From an uncultured Lachnospiraceae bacterium (GTDB taxonomy: Bacteria; Bacillota; Clostridia; Lachnospirales; Lachnospiraceae), in the NCBI GenBank assembly GCA_946537585.1, contig CAMNFX010000006.1, positions 1 through 16,510 on the forward strand: a DNA stretch of 16,510 nt, in the 5' to 3' direction. The notes under the pieces were generated by a model, which saw only the letters and a program-made list of their open reading frames with translations, was not told the origin of the DNA and did not search any database. Both the position numbers and the translations under genes were made by a program. Below, in pieces: positions 1 through 7,833 of the stretch; the stretch's first letter is position 1; every line of letters starts with the position of its first letter.

Positions 1-784
1 TCTTTTTGAGGCTGTCCTTCATGAGCTTCTCGATCCAGACATAACGCTCATTTGTGATGATCGACTCTGCGTCATTGTCCATCTTTGACTCAACGGCCTT
101 GATGGATTCCTCGATCTTAGATTTTTGCTCCGCGGAATAATTCAGCTGCTCCAGAGCCTTGTCATCACGCTCAAATACCTTGACCGAATACCAGCGCTTC
201 TGAGATTCAGCCACAGAGGAGGGAAGGCCTGCCTCGATCTCTTCAAGGACCTTTTCCACCTCAGGATCAAAGGTATGCAGAGGAACGGTCTTCCCGTTCT
301 TTGCCGCATCGATCGCAGCTTCTGCGGCCTCCATGATGCCGGTGCCCTTCAGTGCGGAGATCGGACAGATCTTGCATCCGAGTTCTTTTTCAAGGTACTT
401 CTGGTCGATCTTGTCACCGTTCTTTTCGATCAGATCCATCATGTTCAGTGCGATCACGACCGGGATGCCGAGCTCGGTGAGCTGTGTGGTCAGGTACAAA
501 TTGCGTTCAAGGTTCGTTCCGTCGACGATGTTGAGGATCGCGTCCGGCTTTTCACCGATCAGGTAATTTCTTGCGACCACTTCCTCCAGAGTATAGGGGG
601 AAAGGGAATAAATGCCGGGAAGGTCGGTAATGACCACGTCATCATGCTTCTTCAGCTTGCCTTCCTTCTTTTCGACCGTAACACCCGGCCAGTTTCCTAC
701 AAACTGGTTGGATCCGGTCAGACCGTTGAACAGAGTGGTCTTACCGCAGTTTGGGTTGCCCGCAAGGGCGATTCTGATGCTCAT
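1..784 (-). CDS. feoB: Ferrous iron transporter FeoB, N-terminal GTPase part (truncated by window edge)
   Basis: FeoB is the inner-membrane Fe(II) transporter whose cytosolic N-terminal G-protein domain controls uptake. Only the first 261 codons are in the window; the membrane domain lies beyond position 1. The visible part carries a full set of G motifs: G1 GNPNCGKT (residues 9-16), the G2 threonine in GVTVEKK (about residue 36), G3 DLPG (54-57), G4 NMMD (114-117) and a G5-like ISALKGTG, followed by a helical regulatory segment. The start is the ATG at 784, reading MSIRIALAG, with a purine-rich GAGAGG upstream. It lies downstream of two feoA genes on the same strand with a gap of about 114 bp, which is unusually long and holds a candidate promoter and operator. 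A hairpin with one mismatch (813-831) lies in that leader. Identity is very secure. Confidence 0.97.
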   Translation of the reverse strand, partial: MSIRIALAGNPNCGKTTLFNGLTGSNQFVGNWPGVTVEKKEGKLKKHDDVVITDLPGIYSLSPYTLEEVVARNYLIGEKPDAILNIVDGTNLERNLYLTTQLTELGIPVVIALNMMDLIEKNGDKIDQKYLEKELGCKICPISALKGTGIMEAAEAAIDAAKNGKTVPLHTFDPEVEKVLEEIEAGLPSSVAESQKRWYSVKVFERDDKALEQLNYSAEQKSKIEESIKAVESKMDNDAESIITNERYVWIEKLMKDSLKK

Positions 785-856
785 ATATAATCCTCTCTAA
801 GTTTAAGATTCCGCCTGCCGAAAGGGCGGGCAGTTCATCTTCAATTGTAAACACGC

Positions 857-893
857 GCTAACAAATGTTAGCTTTTGCTATCGACCGTGTAAA
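857..893 (-). promoter_or_regulatory. Candidate internal feoB promoter with metal-repressor-like inverted repeats
   Basis: On the minus strand a TTTACA (888-893) is followed after 17 bp by TAACAT (865-870), a plausible sigma-A promoter for feoB alone. It overlaps two inverted repeats: GCTAACA-AA-TGTTAGC (857-872, 7-bp perfect arms) and, overlapping it, GTTAGC-TTTT-GCTATC (867-882, one arm mismatch). The second has the same 6-4-6 geometry as the repeat at the operon promoter (1472-1487). Metal-dependent control is inferred from the neighbouring genes and the DtxR/IdeR-like sequence. Confidence 0.45.
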
Positions 894-898
894 AAAAA

Positions 899-1117
899 TC
901 ACTCTACTTCAATCATTTCAGCATCCGCTTTACGTAAGGAAAGCTCGTAGCCGCGAACAGTAAGCTCGACCGGATCACCGAGCGGAGCCACCTTTCTCAC
1001 ATAGATCTCCACGCCCTTGGTGATTCCCATATCCATGATACGGCGCTTGACGGCACCCTCGCCGTTGAGCCGGACCACCTTCACGGTGTCACCGATATTA
1101 ACATCTCTCAGTGTCAT
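899..1117 (-). CDS. feoA: FeoA family ferrous iron transport protein (copy next to feoB)
   Basis: A 72-residue FeoA-type protein, a small SH3-like beta-barrel that acts in the cytoplasm with the FeoB G domain. Visible signatures are the start MTLRDVNIGDTVKVVRLNGEG, the central RRIMDMGITKGVEIYVRKVAPLGDPVELTVRGYELSLRK split by the typical glycine turns, and an acidic end. The length is normal for the family. The start has a strong AGGAGG ribosome site 9 bp before the ATG. It is the second of two feoA genes, 64 bp after the first, and precedes feoB on the same strand, so the three probably form one operon under iron control. Assignment as FeoA is secure; its exact role relative to the other copy cannot be told from sequence. 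Confidence 0.93.
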   Translation of the reverse strand: MTLRDVNIGDTVKVVRLNGEGAVKRRIMDMGITKGVEIYVRKVAPLGDPVELTVRGYELSLRKADAEMIEVE

Positions 1118-1181
1118 AATGTATACCCTCCTCTTTGGTGATGCCCGTTTAAGTCCCGATCCCGGAACAGGTCTGCGGGCC

Positions 1182-1391
1182 TTATACCATGATTTTTTCA
1201 GCCATTTCCCGGCTGACCGCGATCCGTGAATCCTTGATGTTGACGATCAGGCTCCCGTTGATCGTGGAAATGATCTTTACAACAGCGCCGGGAACAAACC
1301 CCATATCCTCCAGATGTTTTTTAAACTCCGGTGTCCCGCCGACACGCTTTACCTCCAGCTCGTCTCCGATCTTTGCAAAAATCAAAGGCAT
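1182..1391 (-). CDS. feoA: FeoA family protein (first copy of the operon)
   Basis: A 69-residue FeoA-like protein. It reads MPLIFAKIGDELEVKRVGG, then the family's core KKHLEDMGFVPGAVVKIISTINGSLIVNIKDSRIAVSREMAEKIMV. Compared with the downstream copy it has the same LxDMGf-pG centre but a different middle strand (INGSLIVNIKDSRIAV), a form seen in the more divergent FeoA paralogues of Firmicutes feo operons. A GGAGG site lies 8 bp before the ATG. It is the first gene after the feo promoter, with a leader of roughly 100 nt. FeoA proteins are thought to modulate FeoB; two copies may have different partners, but that is inference. Confidence 0.9.
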   Translation of the reverse strand: MPLIFAKIGDELEVKRVGGTPEFKKHLEDMGFVPGAVVKIISTINGSLIVNIKDSRIAVSREMAEKIMV

Positions 1392-1471
1392 ATACTGTTC
1401 CTCCGTTCCAGTCTGTTAGTTACAAGCAACATGACAGGCAAAATTGGTGCCGCAAAAGCGGCACTATCTAT

Positions 1472-1525
1472 GTTAGGCTTCCCTAACTACCCGTATAATT
1501 TACCCTATGCTAACAGATTTGTAAA
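1472..1525 (-). promoter_or_regulatory. feo operon promoter with DtxR/IdeR-like operator
   Basis: On the minus strand, TTTACA (1520-1525), a 17-bp spacer and TAAATT (1497-1502) form a sigma-A-like promoter with an expected start near 1490. Just downstream is a perfect 6-4-6 inverted repeat GTTAGG-CTTC-CCTAAC (1472-1487), very like the TTAGG...CCTAA core of DtxR/IdeR boxes, placed where a repressor would block initiation. A half site GTTAGC sits in the spacer (1509-1514) and a weaker repeat at 1415-1430. The regulator itself is not in the window. Confidence 0.65.
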
Positions 1526-1586
1526 GCGCGATTGATCCAAAAGGACGCGGTAACAGAATTTTTTTTTGTTTTTTTGTATTTCAGAG

Positions 1587-1627
1587 AAAAAAAGATCCCG
1601 CCGTGCTTAAGAAACACCTGCGGGATC
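1587..1627 (-). terminator. Intrinsic terminator downstream of prfB
   Basis: On the minus strand a perfect 8-bp stem GATCCCGC / GCGGGATC (1620-1627 and 1594-1601) is followed directly by seven T residues (1587-1593). It lies 54 bp after the prfB stop and separates the acoA-acoB-secA-prfB group from the feo promoter. Confidence 0.9.
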
Positions 1628-1681
1628 CGGGTTATGCATGATTTATTCTTTTATCTGAAAGGGATGCCGGGCCTGTCAGTT

Positions 1682-2824
1682 TCAGTCATTGTCCGCGACT
1701 CTGCGGTCCGGGCGTCCCAGCTGCACCCACTTTAAGTAGGCGCTGATAAACTGGTCGATATCTCCGTCAAGAACAGCCTGGGCGTTGCCGGTCTCCTCAC
1801 CGGTACGTACATCCTTGACCATGGTATACGGCTGCAGGACATAGTTTCTGATCTGGCTGCCCCAGGCGATCTCCTTAACATCACCGCGGATGTCGGAAAG
1901 CTTTTCCGCATGGGCCTGCTTCTGGAGCATGTAGAGCTTGGCCTTCAGCATAGCCATCGCCTTATCCTTGTTCTGGAACTGGGAACGTTCTTCCTGGCAG
2001 GCACAGACGATGCCGGTCGGGATATGCGTGATACGGACAGCTGAGGAGGTCTTGTTGATATGCTGGCCGCCTGCGCCCGAGGAGCGATAGGTATCGATCT
2101 TCAGATCAGAGGGATCGATCTCGATCTCAATATTGTCGTCAAGCTCCGGCATGACATCGCAGGAGCAGAAAGAGGTCTGCCGCTTGCCCTGTGCATTGAA
2201 GGGGGAGATGCGCACAAGACGGTGTACGCCCGCTTCTGATTTTAGCAGACCATAAGCGTTTTCACCCTCTACAGAGAAAGTCACGCCCTTGATGCCGGCC
2301 TCATCACCCTCCTGATAGTCAAGAAGCTTGACCGTAAAGCCGTGTTTTTCGCACCAGCGGGTATACATGCGGTAGAGCATCTCGTTAAAGTCCATGGCTT
2401 CCGTGCCGCCGGTGCCCGCGGAAAGCGCCACAATGGCATTGTTGGCATCATACTCGCCCGAAAGAAGCAGTGAGGTGCGCATGTTCTCAATGTCGTTTGT
2501 AAAAGCCGCGAGTGCTTCGCCGGCTTCCTGGGCCAGCTCTTCGTCATCCTCCTCACGTCCCATCTCGATCAGGGTCTCGATGTCCTCAAACTGGGTCTTA
2601 AGGGAATTATAACGGCTCACCGCAGACTTCAGGGAGTTAAGGTCCTTCATGATCTTCGCAGACTTGTCGGGGTCGTCCCAGAAGGTCGGCTCCTCCATCT
2701 GCCGCTCCATCTCTGCGATCCTCTGCTGCTTGTTCTCAAGGTCTAAGGAAGCGCGGATCTCCTCGAGCGGAGTCTTGTAGCTCATGAGCTGTGTCTTATA
2801 ATTGTCAAATTCGATCAGTGCCAT
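1682..2824 (-). CDS. prfB: Peptide chain release factor 2 (RF2), encoded without frameshift
   Basis: RF2 recognises UGA and UAA stop codons on the ribosome and triggers release of the finished protein. The 380-residue product has the N-terminal helical domain, the SPF tripeptide that distinguishes RF2 (residues 207-209, in VRISPFN), and the catalytic GGQ in SSGAGGQHIN (252-254), followed by the usual C-terminal half. ATG start with AGGAG 6 bp upstream. Most bacterial prfB genes contain an in-frame UGA near codon 26 read through by +1 frameshifting. Here the matching place reads TCC TTA GAC CTT (S-L-D-L, residues 26-29), so the gene is one continuous frame and that autoregulation is absent. 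It follows secA by 139 bp on the same strand, the common secA-prfB order in Firmicutes. Confidence 0.97.
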   Translation of the reverse strand: MALIEFDNYKTQLMSYKTPLEEIRASLDLENKQQRIAEMERQMEEPTFWDDPDKSAKIMKDLNSLKSAVSRYNSLKTQFEDIETLIEMGREEDDEELAQEAGEALAAFTNDIENMRTSLLLSGEYDANNAIVALSAGTGGTEAMDFNEMLYRMYTRWCEKHGFTVKLLDYQEGDEAGIKGVTFSVEGENAYGLLKSEAGVHRLVRISPFNAQGKRQTSFCSCDVMPELDDNIEIEIDPSDLKIDTYRSSGAGGQHINKTSSAVRITHIPTGIVCACQEERSQFQNKDKAMAMLKAKLYMLQKQAHAEKLSDIRGDVKEIAWGSQIRNYVLQPYTMVKDVRTGEETGNAQAVLDGDIDQFISAYLKWVQLGRPDRRVADND

Positions 2825-2899
2825 ACGGTACTCCTATTGTTGATCGTTTCCGGGTTCAGATATATAGTTCGTCCTGCTTTATTGCTCATGCACCTTAAC

Positions 2900-2957
2900 G
2901 TCGCAAAAACGTCCGTGACCCTGTACGCAAGCGTACGGTCCACGGCCGCTTTGCGAC
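2900..2957. repeat. Long imperfect inverted repeat between secA and prfB
   Basis: A 58-nt hairpin: outer arms GTCGCAAA / TTTGCGAC (2900-2907, 2950-2957), a middle CCGTG / CACGG with small bulges, and an inner GTACGC-AA-GCGTAC (2923-2936). No T tract follows on the minus strand, so it does not look like a standard terminator. It could be an RNA processing or stabilising structure in a secA-prfB message, or a dispersed palindrome. Confidence 0.7.
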
Positions 2958-2963
2958 CGGGCT

Positions 2964-5576
2964 TTATACCGGTAAGTTAAAGTCCAGCTTCTCTCCCGGC
3001 TTCATCATGCGGCCATGGCACTGCTTGAATTTTTTGCCGGAACCGCAGGGACAGGGGTCGTTGGGATAGATCTTGCGGATCTCGCGTTTTTTCGGTGCGC
3101 GGACCGCCGTGTCATCACGGTTGGTGCCTGTGATCTTGGCTGCAGGCTCACGCTCGATCTTCTGCTGTACCTGGATATGATACAGTACGCGGATCGTCTC
3201 TTCCTTGATGGAGGCCGCCATATCCTCGAACATTTCGTAGCCTGCGGTCTTGTATTCGACGAGCGGATCCTTCTGGCCGTAGGTCACAAGGCCGATGCCC
3301 TCCCGAAGCTGGGTCATGTCGTCGATATGGCTCATCCACTTGTTGTCGATGACCTTCAGCAGGACGACGCGCTCGGCTTCTCTTAACTGCTCCGGATCCG
3401 GGAACATGGCTTCCTTCTCCTCGTAGAGCTTGATCGCCTGTTCCTTCAGAAGCTGCTTCAGTGCAGGCTTCGACATGTGGTCAAACTCTTCCTGCGTGAG
3501 CCTTGTCGGGCGCAGCGGGATCACCGGCAGCAGCATGTTGTTGAGCGCGGAAATATCCCAGTCTGCAGGCTGCAGATCATCCGCGATCGTCATATCCACG
3601 GCATTGTCCACGATATCCTGGGCATAGCTGATGATGACATCACGCATGTTCAGACCGTCAAGCACCTTACGGCGGTCTGCATAGACGACATCACGCTGCT
3701 CGTTGTTGACCTGGTCAAACTTCAGGAGCTGTTCACGCACGCCGAAGTTGTTGGTCTCGATCTTCTTCTGGGCGTTTTCGATCGCCTTGGAAAGCATCCG
3801 GTGCTGGATCTCCTCGCCCTCTTCGACACCGAGCCTGTTGAACACATTCATCAGGTTGTCCGCGCCGAACAGGCGGAGGAGGTCATCCTCGAGGGACAGA
3901 TAGAACTTGGACTCACCGGGATCGCCCTGACGGCCGGAACGGCCGCGCAGCTGGTTGTCGATACGGCGGGACTCATGGCGCTCGGTTCCGATGATCTTCA
4001 GACCGCCAAGTGCTCTTGACTCCTCATCCAGCTTGATGTCGGTACCACGGCCGGCCATGTTGGTCGCAATGGTGACCGCCCCGTGCTGTCCTGCCTGCGC
4101 AACGATCTCCGCTTCCTTCTCGTGGAACTTTGCATTCAGCACATTGTGCGGGATGCCGCGCCGCTTCAGCATGCCGGACAGAAGCTCCGAGGTCTCGATG
4201 GTAATGGTGCCGACCAGGACCGGCTGGCCCTTGCGGTAGGACTCCTCCACGCTGTCGCAGACGGCGTTGAATTTCTCACGCTTGGTTTTATATACAGCAT
4301 CCTCATGATCGATCCTGGCGACAGGAACGTTGGTGGGGATCACGATAACATCCATTGCATAGATGTTGCGGAACTCCTTTTCCTCCGTCTGCGCGGTACC
4401 GGTCATACCGGCCTTCTTTGCAAATTTGTTAAAGAAGTTCTGGAAGGTGATCGTCGCAAGGGTGCGGCTCTCACGGCGGACATTTACATGCTCCTTGGCT
4501 TCGATCGCCTGGTGCAGGCCGTCCGAATAACGGCGGCCCGGCATGATACGTCCGGTAAATTCATCAACGATCAGGACCTCATCATCCTTGACCACGTAAT
4601 CCTTGTCCCTGTGCATTGCATAGTGCGCTCTCAGGGCCAGGATAATACAGTGCTGGATCTCAAGGTTCTCGGGATCCGCAAGGTTATCGATATGGAAGAA
4701 CTCCTCAACCTTATGGACGCCCTGCTCGGTCAGGGAAACATTCTTGTCCTTTTCATCGTAAATAAAGTCTCCGGTCTCCTCGATCTCTTCGCCGAGGATC
4801 GCGTTGATCTTGGAAAACTCCGCCGAAGCCTCGCCGCGCTCCAGGCGCCTTGCCAGCACATCGCACATCTCATAGAGCTTCGTGCTCTTTCCGGACTGGC
4901 CGGAAATGATCAGCGGCGTACGCGCTTCATCGATCAGGACAGAGTCCACCTCATCGATAATGGCATACTCAAGTCCGCGCAGCACAAGCTGCTCCTTATA
5001 GATCGCCATGTTGTCACGAAGATAGTCGAAGCCCAGCTCATTGTTCGTGACATAGGTAATATCACAGCCATACTGGCGCTTTCTCTCCGCGTTGTCCATG
5101 CTGTTTAAGACCACGCCGACGGACAGGCCGAGAAACTCATGCACCTTGCCCATCCACTCCGCATCACGCTTGGCGAGATAGTCGTTGACAGTAACGATAT
5201 GGACGCCCTTGCCGGTCAGCGCATTGAGGTAAGCCGGACAGGTAGAAACCAGGGTCTTTCCTTCACCGGTCTTCATCTCCGCGATACGTCCCTGATGCAG
5301 GACAATACCGCCGATCAGCTGTACACGGAAATGCTTCATTCCGAGGACTCTCCAGGCCGCCTCGCGGACCGTCGCAAAAGCCTCCGGAAGAATATCATCC
5401 AGGGTCTCCCCTGCTGCCAGACGTTCCCGGAACAGTGCGGTCTGCCCCTTCAGTTCCTCGTCCGTCATGGCCGCCATCTTCGGTTCGAGCGCCTCGATCT
5501 GATCCGCGATCGGATAGATCCTCTTCAGTTCTCGCTCGCTGTGCGTGCCGAATATCTTTTCAGTTAAGCTCGCCAT
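2964..5576 (-). CDS. secA: Preprotein translocase ATPase SecA
   Basis: SecA is the cytosolic motor that binds SecYEG and drives secretory proteins across the membrane with ATP. The 870-residue protein starts [10 protein letters not shown] and shows Walker A in MKTGEGKTL (101-109), the DEVD box (208-211) in [16 protein letters not shown], the second helicase half with [12 protein letters not shown] and [11 protein letters not shown], and a C-terminal zinc motif [14 protein letters not shown] with C842, C844, C853 and H854, which in other species contacts SecB-type partners or ribosomes. The length is normal and there is no frameshift. AAAGGA lies upstream of the ATG. It begins 35 bp after acoB with no terminator between them, so co-transcription with acoAB is possible. 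prfB follows. Confidence 0.99.
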   Translation of the reverse strand: MASLTEKIFGTHSERELKRIYPIADQIEALEPKMAAMTDEELKGQTALFRERLAAGETLDDILPEAFATVREAAWRVLGMKHFRVQLIGGIVLHQGRIAEMKTGEGKTLVSTCPAYLNALTGKGVHIVTVNDYLAKRDAEWMGKVHEFLGLSVGVVLNSMDNAERKRQYGCDITYVTNNELGFDYLRDNMAIYKEQLVLRGLEYAIIDEVDSVLIDEARTPLIISGQSGKSTKLYEMCDVLARRLERGEASAEFSKINAILGEEIEETGDFIYDEKDKNVSLTEQGVHKVEEFFHIDNLADPENLEIQHCIILALRAHYAMHRDKDYVVKDDEVLIVDEFTGRIMPGRRYSDGLHQAIEAKEHVNVRRESRTLATITFQNFFNKFAKKAGMTGTAQTEEKEFRNIYAMDVIVIPTNVPVARIDHEDAVYKTKREKFNAVCDSVEESYRKGQPVLVGTITIETSELLSGMLKRRGIPHNVLNAKFHEKEAEIVAQAGQHGAVTIATNMAGRGTDIKLDEESRALGGLKIIGTERHESRRIDNQLRGRSGRQGDPGESKFYLSLEDDLLRLFGADNLMNVFNRLGVEEGEEIQHRMLSKAIENAQKKIETNNFGVREQLLKFDQVNNEQRDVVYADRRKVLDGLNMRDVIISYAQDIVDNAVDMTIADDLQPADWDISALNNMLLPVIPLRPTRLTQEEFDHMSKPALKQLLKEQAIKLYEEKEAMFPDPEQLREAERVVLLKVIDNKWMSHIDDMTQLREGIGLVTYGQKDPLVEYKTAGYEMFEDMAASIKEETIRVLYHIQVQQKIEREPAAKITGTNRDDTAVRAPKKREIRKIYPNDPCPCGSGKKFKQCHGRMMKPGEKLDFNLPV

Positions 5577-5611
5577 TTTTCCAATCCTTTATCTATTGGT
5601 TTCTCTTACAT

Positions 5612-6601
5612 TTATCCCATCATTTCCAGTACCGCAGCCTCGATCCGCTGCGGTGTAGGGAATACATTTTTTTCCATCTCCGGGCTGCACGGGATCGGGC
5701 AGAAACGCCCTCCCACACGGCGTACGGGACTTTTAAGATACCGGAAGGCCTCTCCTTCCATGATCTGGCTTACGATCTCAGCGCCAAAACCGCCGAACTG
5801 TACGGCCTCATGGACCACGACGGCTCTTCCTGTCTTTTTTACGGAAGCATTGATCGTCTCGGTATCAAGAGGCGACAGGGTCCGAAGATCCAGGATCTCC
5901 GCGGAAATGCCGTCCAGCGCCAGCCATTCCGCCACATTCATGCACATCTGCACCATCCTGCCGTAGGTAATGAGTGTCACATCGGTGCCGTTTCGCTTGA
6001 TATCCGCCTTCCCGAGCGGGATCGTGAACTCTCCCTGCGGGACGGCTCCCTTGGTGTTATACAGAAGCTTCTGCTCCAGGAAGATCACCGGATTGTCATC
6101 ACGGACAGCGGATTTTAACAATCCCTTGGCATCCTGCGGCGTAGAAGGCACGACCACCTTCAGACCCGGCACATGGCAGTACATCGCTTCCAGCGACTGG
6201 CTGTGCTGTGCGGCCGCACCGGTGCCTCCTCCTGCCGCAGCCCGGATCACCAGCGGGACCTTCAGGCTTCCGGCATACATAAAGTGCATCTTGGCTGCTT
6301 CATTCATGATCTGGTCCCAGCAGACCGACATGAAATCGGAAAACATCAGCTCCACGACAGGCCGCATACCGGTCACGGCAGCTCCGATCGCCGTTCCGAC
6401 GAAGGCTGTCTCGGAGATGGGCGTTTCAAGCACCCGGTCCTTCCCGAATCGTTCGAGAAGTCCGCAGGTCGCTCCAAAGCCTCCGCCGTAGATACCGATA
6501 TCCTCTCCCATGAGGATCACATCGTCATCGAGTGCCATTTCCTCCTGCAGGGCTTCCCGGACAGCTTCCCGGTAGGTTATGATTTTAGTTTCATTCTGCA
6601 T
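5612..6601 (-). CDS. acoB: Thiamine-dependent 2-oxoacid/acetoin dehydrogenase E1 component, beta subunit
   Basis: This is the beta half of an alpha2-beta2 E1 enzyme that, with thiamine pyrophosphate, decarboxylates a 2-oxoacid or cleaves acetoin and passes the two-carbon unit to an E2 lipoyl protein. The 329-residue product has the TPP-site glutamate in TPISETAF (E64), the ELMFSDF core, the active-site histidine in AAAQHSQSLEAMY (H133) and the DAKGLLKSAVRDDNPV segment. These match AcoB-type acetoin dehydrogenases somewhat better than PdhB or BkdB. Start choice: the ATG at 6601 has GGAG 9 bp upstream; an in-frame ATG at 6616 has no ribosome site. acoA ends 29 bp upstream. No E2 or E3 gene follows; secA does. 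Substrate is not certain. Confidence 0.88.
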   Translation of the reverse strand: MQNETKIITYREAVREALQEEMALDDDVILMGEDIGIYGGGFGATCGLLERFGKDRVLETPISETAFVGTAIGAAVTGMRPVVELMFSDFMSVCWDQIMNEAAKMHFMYAGSLKVPLVIRAAAGGGTGAAAQHSQSLEAMYCHVPGLKVVVPSTPQDAKGLLKSAVRDDNPVIFLEQKLLYNTKGAVPQGEFTIPLGKADIKRNGTDVTLITYGRMVQMCMNVAEWLALDGISAEILDLRTLSPLDTETINASVKKTGRAVVVHEAVQFGGFGAEIVSQIMEGEAFRYLKSPVRRVGGRFCPIPCSPEMEKNVFPTPQRIEAAVLEMMG

Positions 6602-6630
6602 GAAATCGGTCTCCATGGTTAATGCCGGAA

Positions 6631-7599
6631 TCAGACGTAGACTCGTTCCTCCATACCGTCCGGTTCCGGATAGGGCTGACGCAGAGCCCAGCTGACAACG
6701 TCCTTCATCTCGCGCTCTGCTGCCGCTTCGATCGTCTCCAGTTCATTTTCGCTGAAGATCTCTTCCTTCAGGAGGAAGTCACGGAAACGGACGATCGGTC
6801 CGTTATCCTTCCAGTACTGCATTTCCTTCTCCGTGCGGTAAACATTCTGATCCGATCTCGAATGGCCGGAAATGCGGTAGGTATGCAGGATCACAAAAGC
6901 AGGTCTGCCCTCTTCAAGTACGGCAGCCCTGGCCCTGCTGACGGTCTCATAGACTTCAAGTACATCGTTGCCGTCCGCCTCACAGGTAAGAAAGCCGAAT
7001 GCGGTCCCGCGCTTTTTGAAGTCAGGATCCGCCGCGGATCTTTCCACCGGCGTGGAAACGGCGTAATGGTTGTCCTCCAGGATAAAGATCACCGGCAGCT
7101 TCCAGGCGCCTGCCAGATTCATGGATTCAAGCACAGCACCGGAATTGGCCGCTCCGTCCCCGAAAAAGCTGACGGATACGCGGTCCGGGATCTTCTTCAG
7201 CCTGATGGAAAGCGCCGCGCCGCAGGCAGTGGGCACGCCGGCACCCACGATGCCGTTCGAGCCGATCACGCCGCAGCTTTTATCGCAGATATGCATGGAG
7301 CCGCCGATGCCGCCGTTTGTTCCCGAAGCACGTCCGAGGATCTCAGCCATCATCGGCTTTACGTCCACGCCCTTCCCGATGCACTCACCGTGTCCGCGGT
7401 GTGTTGTCAGAATATAGTCGTCTTTTTTGAGTGCGGCGGTGCTTCCGACCACGGAGGCCTCTTCGCCCACACAAAGATGAAGAGTACCGTGGATCAGGCC
7501 CCTCGCATAAAGTGCCTTAACTGACTCTTCGAAACGGTTGACCTTCAGCATCTTCTGCAGAAGGTCCAGATAGAATTCTTTATTGTATGAAGCTGTCAT
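6631..7599 (-). CDS. acoA: Thiamine-dependent 2-oxoacid/acetoin dehydrogenase E1 component, alpha subunit
   Basis: Alpha subunit partner of the downstream beta gene. With the ATG at 7599 it has 322 residues beginning MTASYNKEFYLDLLQKM. It shows the HLCVGEEA opening helix, RGHGECIGKG, GGSMHI, the TPP/Mg motif starting GDGAANSGAV (147-149) and ending in EDNHYAVST (N177), and the phosphorylation-loop-like GHSRSDQNVYR. A longer in-frame GTG start at 7641 exists but lies upstream of a TATACT -10-like box (7619-7624), and the family normally begins near the chosen Met, so the short form is preferred. The ribosome site is weak. The pair probably makes E1 of an acetoin, pyruvate or branched-chain complex; lipoyl E2 and E3 would have to be supplied from elsewhere. 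Confidence 0.88.
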   Translation of the reverse strand: MTASYNKEFYLDLLQKMLKVNRFEESVKALYARGLIHGTLHLCVGEEASVVGSTAALKKDDYILTTHRGHGECIGKGVDVKPMMAEILGRASGTNGGIGGSMHICDKSCGVIGSNGIVGAGVPTACGAALSIRLKKIPDRVSVSFFGDGAANSGAVLESMNLAGAWKLPVIFILEDNHYAVSTPVERSAADPDFKKRGTAFGFLTCEADGNDVLEVYETVSRARAAVLEEGRPAFVILHTYRISGHSRSDQNVYRTEKEMQYWKDNGPIVRFRDFLLKEEIFSENELETIEAAAEREMKDVVSWALRQPYPEPDGMEERVYV

Positions 7600-7762
7600 A
7601 CAGTCTACAAATAAAAATAGTATACAGCATCCGAAAATCACTCTGATTTACGGAGTGCCATACATAAACAGATATAGTCGCGTCTTTAAAAGCTACCACC
7701 AATTCTTGGCAAAGTCAAGTTAAGCGGCAGCGTCAGCTTCTGATTTAATGTTTCTTTTATAG

Positions 7763-7810
7763 ATACTTAAGAAAGCAGTGCCGGAAGAAGTGCCGGGCCG
7801 CCTTAAGTAT
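7763..7810. repeat. Intergenic inverted repeat containing a direct repeat
   Basis: Perfect 9-bp arms ATACTTAAG (7763-7771) and CTTAAGTAT (7802-7810) enclose two copies of AGTGCCGG (7777-7784, 7789-7796). It lies between the dCMP deaminase stop and acoA. Neither strand shows a T tract beside it, so it is not a standard terminator; a protein-binding site or small palindromic repeat is possible. Confidence 0.55.
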
Positions 7811-7833
7811 TCTTAGGACATCATAGTTCGTAC

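Noticed and set aside
813..831. Terminator between feoA and feoB
   Set aside because: The hairpin has an internal mismatch and no T tract, and feoB must be expressed downstream; it is treated as a leader structure.
4083..5108. 341-codon open frame antisense to secA
   Set aside because: It lies wholly inside secA, has no ribosome site or recognisable domain, and is explained by the codon composition of the real gene.
6622..7524. 300-codon open frame antisense to acoA
   Set aside because: Mirror of a clearly conserved E1 alpha gene; the translation shows no domain.
7640..7670. Possible sigma-54 (-24/-12) promoter before acoA, as in Bacillus aco operons
   Set aside because: A TGGCAC is present on the minus strand, but no TTGC-type -12 element follows at the required spacing.
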